Shown: one piece after another, positions 18,129-27,400 of the stretch
How the letters are laid out: every line of letters begins with the position of its first letter
Position numbering within the stretch: the stretch's first letter is position 1
Origin: Paenibacillus pinistramenti
Lineage (GTDB): Bacteria; Bacillota; Bacilli; Paenibacillales; Paenibacillaceae
Reading direction: 5' to 3'
DNA: 64,000 bases
Assembly: GCF_005869875.1 (NCBI RefSeq)
Contig: NZ_VAWG01000004.1
Coordinates: 62,001-126,000 of the forward strand
Notes under the pieces: generated by a model
What the model was told of the DNA's origin: nothing
What the model saw: the letters and a program-made list of their open reading frames with translations, nothing else
Databases searched by the model: none
Translations under genes and position numbers: made by a program

Positions 18129-18152
18129 GTGGCAAGGTGGCGAGGTGGCGAG
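18129..18152. repeat. Three tandem GTGGCRAG iterons
   Basis: GTGGCAAG, GTGGCGAG, GTGGCGAG in direct tandem with no spacer, 35 bases before the polymerase start. Iteron-like; a replication initiator or operon repressor could bind. Confidence 0.6.
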
Positions 18153-18230
18153 CACCTACGTACTACTTTTTTTCTTGAGCCGTTAAGAGCTTGATTTCAT
18201 TAAAACATTTCCGCCGTTTACGTTTTAGGA

Positions 18231-18256
18231 GGGGGAAATTCTTTCTGATTTCCCCC
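18231..18256. repeat. Perfect hairpin, function unknown
   Basis: GGGGGAAAT and ATTTCCCCC around an eight-base loop. No T run on either strand, so not a simple terminator. Confidence 0.45.
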
Positions 18257-18410
18257 CCTACGTAAGTCCGGCATCGGTCGCGAGGGGCTATCGACTCGTC
18301 GGCTCTCTAGCTCTTTCAAAGGACTGCTCAAGAAGATGATTTTATTTAATCACCTATTGCCAAAGTGATTTAGGAGGGGAAACCTCATTTTTTATTACCC
18401 TGTATCGGAT

Positions 18411-18447
18411 GAAAAAAGAAAAAAGCAGGGGAGATTGCACCCCTGCT
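18411..18447 (-). terminator. Terminator of the 281-residue gene
   Basis: Minus strand: AGCAGGGG, eight-base loop, CCCCTGCT, then TTTTTTC and more T. Confidence 0.8.
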
Positions 18448-18473
18448 TGGCCGGCTTTAGGTTCTGGTTGGTT

Positions 18474-19319
18474 TTAATGATTACGTCTTTTCTCCAATTC
18501 TTCTATGATGCTCATAGTGAGCTCTAACTGCTCCTTAGTTGGCTTCTCTACTGGGGTTTCCCGGAGTAAAAGGCTTTGCTCATTTCTGTACTCCTGAATT
18601 GCTCTCCACAATACAAGATAGGGCTCGTCCAATTGCAGTTCGGGGATATTGCCTTCCGGTAAGTCAGGTTCACTGTTATCCACCATTTGCATGCTCTGCT
18701 CGATAATCTCTTCTGACCGGAACTCTTCGTAAATGTCGACAATGCTATGCCATTTATCGTTTACCTCTTTGATTAGCTGGCCGTAATACCGAATAAGGTG
18801 GGCTTTGTCGGAATCGTTTAGCCATTTGTCCTCGAATGTAAAGAAAGTCTTCATTTCTTCTATGTTGCGGAGAACTTGCTCGATCGCAGCTGACTGGACT
18901 TCCGTAATAGCTTGGCGGACCACGTACCTTGTTATGGTAAATAACTTGCTGCGCTCGGTCAGCTGCTTCTCGGAGTCTAATCCATCAACCAAGAGGGAGT
19001 CGACTTGCTTAACGATCTCCTCCAGTCCTTTGAAATCGATGTCGAAAAACTTCTGCTTCCTGATTTTCTTCCCGAGGTCTTTTGAAGTATAGCTATTTAG
19101 TAGCTTCTTTATGGTTCCGCTGTGCTCGGCGGGTATTTGGAAAGAGTTACTGTCGACACTGCGAAAGACCTCGGGCTGAACCCCCAGGCTGCCCAGAATC
19201 TCCTTAAATTCGTCTTTCTTTTGATCGTAGTAATTCTTGAATTGCTGCTCGTCTAGGTTTTTCCCCGCCTCTTCCGCGAGCTCTTTGCAAATCTGATACA
19301 GGGATACGTATTTGTCCAT
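18474..19319 (-). CDS. Hypothetical helical protein
   Basis: 281 residues, Glu/Lys-rich and almost wholly alpha-helical. It starts MDKYVSLYQICKELAEEAGK; the first 60 residues could be a helix-turn-helix-like unit, and long amphipathic helices follow (about 100-190). I do not recognise a family. It has its own terminator. It lies between the replication operon and a divergent basic protein, so a role in element replication or segregation is possible. Confidence 0.55.
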   Translation of the reverse strand: MDKYVSLYQICKELAEEAGKNLDEQQFKNYYDQKKDEFKEILGSLGVQPEVFRSVDSNSFQIPAEHSGTIKKLLNSYTSKDLGKKIRKQKFFDIDFKGLEEIVKQVDSLLVDGLDSEKQLTERSKLFTITRYVVRQAITEVQSAAIEQVLRNIEEMKTFFTFEDKWLNDSDKAHLIRYYGQLIKEVNDKWHSIVDIYEEFRSEEIIEQSMQMVDNSEPDLPEGNIPELQLDEPYLVLWRAIQEYRNEQSLLLRETPVEKPTKEQLELTMSIIEELEKRRNH

Positions 19320-19438
19320 GTTAGGCTCCTTCGCTGATTGTGCTCATAACCCTATTGTAGCCGTGGGGACTCGTCCTGCAATATTTTTTGGGTCGAATCA
19401 AAATAACAATACATTACAGATGGGATGGAGGGATAGAA

Positions 19439-19918
19439 ATGAACAGTGAACCGCGAAAACGCAAACTATCTGGGCTTCTCGAATCTTTGGAGAAAAGAAA
19501 ACAGCGAGAAATCAAGATGTGGCAGGATGAGCTCAACCAGTGTCGTGAAGCGTTGAGGAAGATGAAGAATGCTGATACTAAGGATATGACACCGCTTCAA
19601 TTTGCCCATTACCGCAATCGTCTGCATCTTGAAGTGAAAAAGGGAGTGGTGCTAACCCAGAAGCTCAAAGCTGCGGGAGTGCAAGTGGAAAAAAGAGGTC
19701 GACCCAAAAAAGAACCGTCCGAGGCCTACAAGCAGACGCACGTGAAGTTCACCGCGATGCTGAAACCGGGGAACCTCGATTACCTGAAGCGATTGAAGGA
19801 CAGTGGAAGCATAGACAATATATCTGCATTTCTGGACGACCTGATCGAGCGGCACCGGGGCGGGCGAGAGGGTGAGGAAACAAAAAAATTTAATTTTGTT
19901 GACCACCTCGCCCCCTAA
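19439..19918 (+). CDS. Basic protein with AT-hook-like motif and ribbon-helix-helix-like C-terminus
   Basis: 159 residues from ATG 19439, set by GGAGG at 19427-19431. Residues 1-80 are a basic coiled-coil region (KRKQREIKMWQDELNQCREA); then KRGRPKKE, an AT-hook-like RGRP core; then VKFTAMLKPGNLDYLKRLKD with a following helix, resembling a ribbon-helix-helix DNA-binding fold. It is divergent from the 281-residue gene and may be a regulator or partition-type protein of the element. Function not proven. Confidence 0.55.
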   Translation: MNSEPRKRKLSGLLESLEKRKQREIKMWQDELNQCREALRKMKNADTKDMTPLQFAHYRNRLHLEVKKGVVLTQKLKAAGVQVEKRGRPKKEPSEAYKQTHVKFTAMLKPGNLDYLKRLKDSGSIDNISAFLDDLIERHRGGREGEETKKFNFVDHLAP

Positions 19919-19934
19919 CCCCCTAGAAAAAAAA

Positions 19935-19957
19935 GAACAGGACAGCCCTGTTCTTTT
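19935..19957. terminator. Terminator between convergent genes
   Basis: GAACAGG, ACAGC, CCTGTTC then TTTTC on the plus strand; an A run on the other side makes it work in both directions. Confidence 0.8.
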
Positions 19958-19984
19958 CAATTAACACCAATTACGGTTAGCCAA

Positions 19985-20116
19985 TCACAGTTTGCGCCGA
20001 ATATCCTTTGCCGAAACCCCGAAATGACTTGCGGCTTTCTGAGCAGCGGCCTCCTTCGTAAGGCCCTCCAGAATCAGCTGCAAGACGTAGAGCAAGATGA
20101 CAATCCACGGTTTCAT
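19985..20116 (-). CDS. 43-residue protein with hydrophobic N-terminus
   Basis: Reads MKPWIVILLYVLQLILEGLT, then KEAAAQKAASHFGVSAKDIRRKL. The first 18 residues are hydrophobic; the second half looks like a helix-turn-helix. GAGGTG precedes the ATG at 20116. It lies 17 bases downstream of the DUF960 gene on the same strand, probably in one operon. Confidence 0.55.
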   Translation of the reverse strand: MKPWIVILLYVLQLILEGLTKEAAAQKAASHFGVSAKDIRRKL

Positions 20117-20133
20117 ACCTTGTTCACCTCCCA

Positions 20134-20445
20134 TTAGTATTCGCTCGGGAAGAGCATGGTGGAATGGTCACCGTCATCGATGACCCAAATCTTTGTCGTA
20201 TTCATGGGCTGCTCGATTGGAGCGAATCGGTGGGTGCTCTGGTAGTGCGGCTCCTCCTGCTGATGAAGGACTACCTGTACGGGCTGACCGTCGATGGTTT
20301 CCGTACTTAATTCGAATACTTGTAAATAGTCCAGCTTGATGCCCTTAGCTTTGCAGTCGTCGATCAGTTGCCAGAGGATTAGTTGCAGGTCTAGTCCTAT
20401 CTCCTCCTGAATACTTCTTGTCATGTAACGGGTGTTATTGAACAT
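20134..20445 (-). CDS. DUF960 family protein
   Basis: 103 residues, MFNNTRYMTRSIQEEIGLDL at the start, LDYLQVFEL in the middle and VIDDGDHSTMLFPSEY at the end. These are the hallmarks I associate with DUF960, a small protein of unknown role typical of staphylococcal SCC elements. It lies 20 bases after radC in the same direction, so radC, this gene and the 43-residue gene form one operon. Presence with DUF1643 strengthens the SCC assignment. Confidence 0.82.
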   Translation of the reverse strand: MFNNTRYMTRSIQEEIGLDLQLILWQLIDDCKAKGIKLDYLQVFELSTETIDGQPVQVVLHQQEEPHYQSTHRFAPIEQPMNTTKIWVIDDGDHSTMLFPSEY

Positions 20446-20465
20446 GTGGTTCGAGCTCCTTTCGA

Positions 20466-20966
20466 TTAGATGAAGCCGCCCTCTTTGAGTGAGCAGAAAT
20501 CGTTACCGGCGATAATCAGGTGGTCCAGCAGCTCGATGCCGAGCAGTTCTCCGGCCTCCTTGAGACGAGTAGTGATTTGGATATCTTCCGGCGACGGAGT
20601 CGTATTTCCGCTCGGATGATTGTGAGCGCAAATGATAGAGGCGGCATTGCTAAGGATGGCAGTCTTGAAGCATTCGCGGGGATGGACGATGCTGGCGTTC
20701 AGCGAACCAATGTGAGACGTTGTGATAGAATTCACATTATTTTTGGTGTCCAGGCAAACGACGAGAAAGTGCTCCCGGTCGGCGTCTTGGAGTAGGGGGC
20801 GGAGAAGCCGCGCGGCGTCCTGAGGGGATCGGATGGACCTGTCGGGGTATAGGATAGTTGACTCGCGGACCAGCTTCAGGCTGACGATGCTTACGCGCTT
20901 GGCGGGGGACTTCTTAATTGCTTGACTGTCGGGGAACAGTTCGAGTTGCTGCGCTACATTGGTCAT
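20466..20966 (-). CDS. RadC-like JAB domain protein
   Basis: 166 residues with the JAB/MPN metal motif in IICAHNHPSGNTTPSPEDI (His-x-His, then Ser and Asp). RadC-family proteins are common on mobile elements; the former DNA-repair assignment is not supported and the role is unknown. The usual RadC N-terminal HhH region is absent, as in the short mobile-element form. Starts ATG 20966; leads the operon with DUF960. Confidence 0.85.
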   Translation of the reverse strand: MTNVAQQLELFPDSQAIKKSPAKRVSIVSLKLVRESTILYPDRSIRSPQDAARLLRPLLQDADREHFLVVCLDTKNNVNSITTSHIGSLNASIVHPRECFKTAILSNAASIICAHNHPSGNTTPSPEDIQITTRLKEAGELLGIELLDHLIIAGNDFCSLKEGGFI

Positions 20967-20996
20967 TCGAAATCGCTCCTTATGTGTGCAAAATGT

Positions 20997-21028
20997 AAGC
21001 CCCTATTCCGATAATGGAATAGGGGCTT
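20997..21028 (-). terminator. Long hairpin terminator
   Basis: AAGCCCCTATTCC and GGAATAGGGGCTT form a 13-pair stem with a six-base loop, overlapping the stop of the 21028 gene. It separates that gene from radC. Confidence 0.75.
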
Positions 21029-21405
21029 TAGAGTTGGGCCTGCTCGGCGAGCCATACTTCGGTTTCGGGATCGAGTGTGCCTTGGATGGTATAAAGAAGG
21101 ATGAAGCATTCATTGTCGGGCATGATGCCGATCCGGTAGAGATCCTGCGATCTCCCTACTAGGACCCGTTCCACGTATTCGGGCCACTGCTCGCGGAGAC
21201 TGCCGCGAAGCCCCAGAGCGGCTAGGTCGGTATCGCCCGGCTCAAGGAGAGCCATGTGACAGCACGCTTCGAGAATGAAGGAATCGGGGCTGGCGTCATC
21301 TACCGCTTGCTCGCCCACCAGGCCAAGGAAGTCGCATCTTAGATTTTCATATGCAGGACTGGCGGCCAGGCGTTCCAGGTCAGCATACCGTTTGATGAGT
21401 TTCAT
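21028..21405 (-). CDS. Hypothetical protein
   Basis: 125 residues, MKLIKRYADLERLAASPAYE at the start, ending LAEQAQL. ATG 21405 is favoured over GTG 21411 since AAAGGAA is seven bases before it. Contains two segments with conserved-looking acidic residues (DFLGLVGEQAVDDASPDSF; NECFILLYTIQG). No family recognised. Its GC-rich codon use matches the replication module more than the cargo to its right. Confidence 0.55.
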   Translation of the reverse strand: MKLIKRYADLERLAASPAYENLRCDFLGLVGEQAVDDASPDSFILEACCHMALLEPGDTDLAALGLRGSLREQWPEYVERVLVGRSQDLYRIGIMPDNECFILLYTIQGTLDPETEVWLAEQAQL

Positions 21406-21692
21406 ACGCACGTTCCTTTCAAATAATAATTAACTGAATATTCAAAATAATGATATATGTCTCAAAAGGGATTACTTTCGGTTGCCGATATTCGTAGGAA
21501 AGGCAGGATTTTACTCGACAATCTTAGAACTAAATAAACGACATCAGAATCAGATGGAACGCACGTTTGGTGACAGACTGATTGCGCGTGATCATGGTAA
21601 AATGAAATCAGACTATAAGACTATATAAGACCTTCAGCCTAGTGCTGAGTGAAATTCGTTTACGACAACATGACGACGGGGGTTACGCACGT

Positions 21693-23189
21693 ATGGCAAA
21701 AGAGACTTTAGTGACCAGTCTGGAAGACAAGCTGTGGGCGGCAGCGGACAAATTAAGGGGCAGCATCGCCTCTTCCAAGTATAAGGATGTCGTGCTGGGG
21801 ATCATCTTCTTGAAATACATTTCGGACCGTTTTGACCAGCGGTACAACGAGCTGCTGGCGGAGGGCGACGGATTCGAGGACGACCGGGATGAGTACGAGC
21901 GGTTCAACGTGTTCTATGTCCCGGAAAAGGCCCGCTGGCAGCACATCATTGGGAACGCAACCAAGCCGAACATTGGGCAAGTCATTGACGAGGCGTTCAT
22001 CGCCATTGAGAAGGAGAATCCGAAGCTCGCCGGCGTACTGCCGAAGATCTACTCCGGCGCGGATATCGATCAGCGGCGAGTGGGCGAGGTCGTGATGGTG
22101 TTCGAGAATGCGGACACCTCCCTGATCGAGGAGGACGCTCTCGGGCGGGTGTACGAGTACTTTTTGGGCAAGTTCGCCTTCATGCTGGGGCAGGGCGGCG
22201 GCGAATTCTATACGCCGAGCAGCGTGGTGAAGCTGCTGGTCGAAATGACCGAGCCCTACGAGGGAACCATCTACGACCCGTGCTGCGGGTCGGGCGGGAT
22301 GTTCGTCCAAGCGCAGAAATTCGTGAAGGCCCACGGAGGCAACGCCTACAAGTTGTCCGTCTACGGCCAGGAGCTGAATGCGGAAACGCGCAGGCTGGCG
22401 ACGATGAACCTCGCGATTCGGGGAATCGAGGCGAACCTCGGGAAGATCCACGCGGACACCTTCCACGAGGACCAGTTCAAGGACGAGAAGTTCGACTACA
22501 TCCTGGCGAACCCCCCGTTCAACATCAGCGACTGGGGCCAAGAGAGCCTGCTTCAGGACGCCCGCTGGAAGTGGGGCATTCCAGCCAAGGGAAACGCCAA
22601 CTACGCGTGGCTGTCTCACATGCTGACCAAGCTGAAGCCGTCCAAGGGAGTGGCGGGCATCGTGCTGGCCAACGGCTCCTTGTCGTCCCAGACGTCGGGA
22701 GAGGGGAACATCCGGGCCAAGTTTATCGAGGAGGATTTGGTGGATTGCATCGTGGCGCTGCCGGACAAGCTGTTCTTCACGACGGGGATTCCGGTCTGTC
22801 TGTGGTTCCTCCGCCGCGGGAAGAAGCGCAAGGGCGAGGTGCTGTTCATCGACGCTCGGGACAAGGGAACGATGATCAGCCGGAAGCTGCGGGAGCTGGA
22901 GGAGGAGGACATCCAGGCGATCGCGGACACGTATCACCGGTGGCTGAAGAACGAGAGGTACCAAGACGAGGTTGGATTCTGCAAGTCGGCCACGTTGGAA
23001 GAGATTCAGAAGCATGACAACGTCCTGACTCCTGGCCGGTACGTGGGCGTGAAGGAGATTGCAGACGACGAACCGTTCGAGGAGAAAATGGAGAAGCTGG
23101 TTTCCGAGCTTGCGGACCTGATGTCCGAGTCTTCTGTGCTGGATGAGAAGATTAAGAAGAGTCTGGGGGCTATCGGGTATGAGTTTTGA
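21693..23189 (+). CDS. hsdM: Type I restriction-modification methyltransferase subunit HsdM
   Basis: 498 residues. N-terminal HsdM helical domain (LEDKLWAAADKLRGSIASSKYKDVVLGIIFLKYIS), GEFYTPSSVV, SAM motif I (DPCCGSGGMF) and the N6-adenine catalytic motif NPPFN. With HsdS it methylates adenine in the recognition site. ATG 21693 gives the typical start; an earlier GTG at 21642 has no better ribosome site. Overlaps hsdS by 11 bases. The start is the least certain part. Confidence 0.95.
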   Translation: MAKETLVTSLEDKLWAAADKLRGSIASSKYKDVVLGIIFLKYISDRFDQRYNELLAEGDGFEDDRDEYERFNVFYVPEKARWQHIIGNATKPNIGQVIDEAFIAIEKENPKLAGVLPKIYSGADIDQRRVGEVVMVFENADTSLIEEDALGRVYEYFLGKFAFMLGQGGGEFYTPSSVVKLLVEMTEPYEGTIYDPCCGSGGMFVQAQKFVKAHGGNAYKLSVYGQELNAETRRLATMNLAIRGIEANLGKIHADTFHEDQFKDEKFDYILANPPFNISDWGQESLLQDARWKWGIPAKGNANYAWLSHMLTKLKPSKGVAGIVLANGSLSSQTSGEGNIRAKFIEEDLVDCIVALPDKLFFTTGIPVCLWFLRRGKKRKGEVLFIDARDKGTMISRKLRELEEEDIQAIADTYHRWLKNERYQDEVGFCKSATLEEIQKHDNVLTPGRYVGVKEIADDEPFEEKMEKLVSELADLMSESSVLDEKIKKSLGAIGYEF

Positions 23190-24474
23190 GGGATGGCAAG
23201 AATGTGAGATTGGTGACTATTTTGACTTAATACCTGGGTATGCATTTAAGAGTAAGGAGTTTTTAGATCAGGGTGCGCCTGTCTTTAAAATTAAAAACAT
23301 AAAACCTCTTAACGTTAAATATGATGAGTTGGCGTATGTTTCCGAATCTTACTTAAATTTAAAAAGTAAGTTTATTGTTAAAAAGGATGAACTTTTAATC
23401 TCAATGACTGGTAATAGAATAGAAGGTACGCCAGAAACATGGGTTGGAAAAGTGGCTTATTTCAATAAAGAAGAGCCGTATCTTGTAAATCAAAGGGTTG
23501 GAATTCTCAGAAAAAAGGGAGATTCCCAAGTTTCTAATAAATATATGGTTTATAAATTGAGCACAGATGAAATGCAGAAACATTTGATTTCAATTGCCAC
23601 AAGTTCAGGCGGCCAAGCAAATATATCGCCAACTCAAATTTTAAGTACACGTATAAAGTTACCTTCATTCTCAACGCAAGAAAAAACAGCGTTTATTCTA
23701 TCCTCTTTTGACGACAAAATCGAACTCAACAACCGCATGAACAAAGTGCTGGAACAAATGGCTCGAGCCATCTTCAAGCAATGGTTCGTCGATTTCGAGT
23801 TTCCGAATGAAAACGGCGAACCCTATAAGTCCAGCGGCGGGGAGATGGTCTGGTGCGAGGAACTGGGGAAGGAGATTCCGAAGGGGTGGATGTTGGATAC
23901 GATTGGCAACTGTTCTAGCTTTTTATCAAGGGGAATTGCCCCTAAGTATGCAGAGGTCTCAGATAAGTATGTTATAAATCAAAAGTGTATTAGAAACGGT
24001 GAGCTTAATCTGGCTCTTTCAAGACCACATGTCAGCAATGTGAGTGAAGAAAAACAAATAAGGTTTGGCGATATTCTTGTTAATTCTACCGGAACTGGAA
24101 CTTTAGGTAGAGTAGCACAAGTGTATGAGCGTTTAAATGATTACACGGTTGATTCGCACGTGACTATCATTCGGCCTAATCTTAAATACGGTATAGGCTA
24201 TATGGGCTGCTTAGTTAAAAGCATGCAATCTACATTTGAAAATGCCGCAACTGGGAGTACTGGGCAAACAGAATTAGGGCGAGAAGTAATTAAGCAAATG
24301 AAAATTATTGTTCCTGAGCAACACTTGATAAAGGCCTTTTCCGATATTTATCATAATTTTTGTGAAAAAATGGTGCGTTCTCAGCAAGAGAACAAAGTTT
24401 TAACTTCCCTCCGCGATACCCTTCTCCCCAAACTTATGTCCGGGGAAATCGACGTATCCGAAATCGACGTATAG
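23179..24474 (+). CDS. hsdS: Type I restriction-modification specificity subunit HsdS
   Basis: 431 residues with two target recognition domains (about 5-170 and 225-390), each followed by a conserved helical spacer (DDKIELNNRMNKVLEQMARAIFKQWFVDFEF and the C-terminal copy near ENKVLTSLRDTLLPKLMSGEI). It sets DNA specificity for the complex. ATG 23179 lies in the end of hsdM. The two recognition domains are markedly AT-rich while the spacer and flanking hsd genes are GC-rich, a sign of domain exchange. Confidence 0.93.
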   Translation: MSFEGWQECEIGDYFDLIPGYAFKSKEFLDQGAPVFKIKNIKPLNVKYDELAYVSESYLNLKSKFIVKKDELLISMTGNRIEGTPETWVGKVAYFNKEEPYLVNQRVGILRKKGDSQVSNKYMVYKLSTDEMQKHLISIATSSGGQANISPTQILSTRIKLPSFSTQEKTAFILSSFDDKIELNNRMNKVLEQMARAIFKQWFVDFEFPNENGEPYKSSGGEMVWCEELGKEIPKGWMLDTIGNCSSFLSRGIAPKYAEVSDKYVINQKCIRNGELNLALSRPHVSNVSEEKQIRFGDILVNSTGTGTLGRVAQVYERLNDYTVDSHVTIIRPNLKYGIGYMGCLVKSMQSTFENAATGSTGQTELGREVIKQMKIIVPEQHLIKAFSDIYHNFCEKMVRSQQENKVLTSLRDTLLPKLMSGEIDVSEIDV

Positions 24475-24489
24475 ATAGGCGGTGAAATC

Positions 24490-27400
24490 ATGTTTACAGA
24501 AGATAGCCTAGAATCCGTGGTCCTCGAATTGTTGGCAGAGGAGCTCCACTATACCATACAGAACGGCTATGACCTGGTGCGGGATTATCATTCGGTCCTC
24601 TTGGAAGAGGATCTTCGCGAAGCCCTCGCGGCGCTGAATCCGTCCGTCCCGGAGGATCTTCGCGAAGCCGCGCTGCGGAAGCTTCAGTATCTCGATGAGG
24701 CCAGCCTCGTGGCTGCGAATCAGCAGTTCCAGAAGTACCTGATTGAAGGAATCAGCATCGAAGTGTACGGCGAAGATGTGCCTTCCAGAATCGTGAAGGT
24801 CATCGACTTCGATGCCCCCAGCAATAACACATACAAAGCGATTAACCAATTCACCGTCATCCACAAAGCGGAGAAGCGGCCTGACGTCGTTGTGTTCGTG
24901 AACGGTCTGCCGCTCGTCGTCATCGAATTGAAATCAGCAGTTCGGGAAGACGCCACGATTCACGAAGGCTATCTTCAGATCAAGACGTACCAGGACATCA
25001 TCAAGCCCTTGTTTCATTACAACGCCTTCAGCATCATCAGCGACGGTGTCAACGCTCGCTTCGGCGCTATTACGGCGGACTACGACCGCTACATGCAGTG
25101 GAAGCAGGTGGATCGCCATTCGTCCATCGTGGACGAGGCCCACATCGCCCAGATCGGCACCCTGCTCAAGGGCTTGCTGCACCGCGAGCGGTTACTGGAC
25201 ATCATCCGCAACTTCACCTTCTTCGCAGGCGGCAAAGCCAAGATCATCGCCGGGTATCATCAATATTTCGGGATGAACAAGGCGATCGAAAGCGTCGTCC
25301 GCGCCATCGACGGGGACAAGCGCGGCGGTGTAGTCTGGCACACCCAGGGCTCGGGGAAGTCCTTCTCCATGGTCTTTCTCTCAGCGGGGCTGATCCAGCG
25401 CCTGAACAATCCGACCATCGTCGTCGTGACCGATCGGAACGATCTGGACGAGCAGATTCACGGCACGTTCAGCAGCGCGGCGGACTACCTGCGCCAGGCT
25501 CCCGTTCGGGCGGAGTCACGCGAGAACCTGATCGAGCTCCTGGAGAACCGTTCCGTCGGGGGCATCTTTTTCACCACGATCCAGAAGTTCACCGAGGAAA
25601 CGGGCCTGCTGTCCGGCCGCCACGACATCATCGTCATCGCAGACGAAGCGCACCGTTCCCAATACGGCATCGACCCGGACATCAAGATCGACAAGAAGAC
25701 CCTCGAAGCGGAGCTGGTTTACGGCTATGCCAAATATCTGCGGGACGCGCTGCCTAACGCCACCTTTATCGGATTCACTGGCACGCCCATCGACTCCAAC
25801 GACAAATCCACCATCGGCGTATTCGGCGAACTGATCGACGTGTACGACATGACCCAAGCCAAATTGGACGGAGCCACCGTGGACCTGCACTACGAGAACC
25901 GGCTGGCCAAGGTTCACCTGGATGAAGGCATTCTGGACCAGATCGATGCCGAGGTAGCGAAGATTGAGGCCCAGGGGCTGACGCCGGAGAAGATCGAGAA
26001 GCTGAAAAAGGATCTCGTGACCATGGAAGCGGTCATCGGCGACGAGGACCGGCTCAATCTCGTGGTGGAGGACATCCTCGCCCACTACGCCATCCGCAAA
26101 AACATCCTGAAAGGCAAGGCCATGATCGTGGCCTATTCCCGCAAGATCGCCTATCGTATGTACCAGCTCATCAAAGAAAAGGCCCCCGAGCTTGCCGGGA
26201 ACGTCGGCCTCGTGATGACCGACAGCAACAAAGACGACCAGGAGATGCGGGATGTCATCGGCAACAAGCAGCACCGACAGCTTCTGGCCAACCAGTTCAA
26301 GGACGAGAACAGCGACTTCAAGATCGCCATCGTAGTCGACATGTGGCTCACCGGGTTCGACGTGCCCTGCCTCGATACCATGTACGTGGACAAGATCATG
26401 AAGGAGCACAACCTGATGCAGGCCATCGCTCGGGTCAATCGAGTCTACAAGGGCAAACAAGCGGGCCTCATCGTCGACTACATCGGACTCAGCAAGTACC
26501 TGAAGGAAGCACTGAACACCTACACCTCCCGAGACCGGAACAGCATCCCCGAAATCGAAAAGGCCAAAGAAATCCTGATGACCGAAGTGGAAATCCTGGA
26601 GGGCATGTTCCACGGCTTCGACTTCGGCGCCTACATGCGCGCGACGCCCAAGGAACGGTTCGAGCTCATCCAGGATGGCGTCGAGCACGTTCTGAAGGAA
26701 CGGGCCAAGGAAACCTTCCTGAAGCATGTGGCGAGACTGCAGAGCGCCTACAACATTTGTGCGACGGCTCTGGACTTCGACGTCCGGGTGCAGGTGAGCT
26801 TCTTCATGGCCGTGAAATCCTTCATCGTGAAGGTCGAGCGGGACGGGATGCCAGATGTGGAGGCGTTCAAGAGGAAGATCACGGGCATGATCGAGGAAGC
26901 GATCATCAAGGACGGCGACGAAGTCGTGTCCATCTCGGCCAAGAAGGAGAAAAGCCTGCTATCGGCTGAGAATCTGCAGAAGATCATGGCGATGAAGCGG
27001 AAAAACGTCGCCGCGACGATTCTGAAGAAGCTGATCGACGACAAGATCAAGTGGTTCGAGCAGACCAACATCGTCCGTTCCGGCTTCTTCTCGGAGAAGC
27101 TGAAGCATATCGTGGAGCGTTACAATCAGGCGGAAGACATCGACGTGCTCATCACCCAGATGATCGATATTGCCAAAGAAATCGAATCGGCCATCAACGA
27201 GGGCATCGACATGCAGCTGACCCCCGAGGAACAGGCCTTCTACGACGCGCTGGCGAAGCCGGAGTTGGTGAAGGTGCACTATCAATCGGATGTGCTTCGG
27301 GAGATGGCGAAGAAGCTGCTGCAATTGATCGTGGAGAACAAGACGCCGGACTGGTACAAGCGAAACGACGCGCGGGCCAACATGCGCTCTCTGATCAAGC

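Larger units (their letters stand above)
18095..18473. other. Intergenic region upstream of the polymerase operon
   Basis: 379 bases with three tandem GTGGCRAG units (18129-18152), a nine-pair hairpin (18231-18256) and the terminator of the next reverse-strand gene (18411-18447). No gene. A plausible control or origin region for the replication operon. Confidence 0.55.

Noticed and set aside
21753-23015. Long reverse frame within hsdM (420 residues)
   Set aside because: Shadow of GC-rich hsdM codons; the protein text lacks any fold-like pattern.
25516-26727. Long reverse frame within hsdR (403 residues)
   Set aside because: Same reason; His/Val/Asp/Leu-rich shadow of hsdR.
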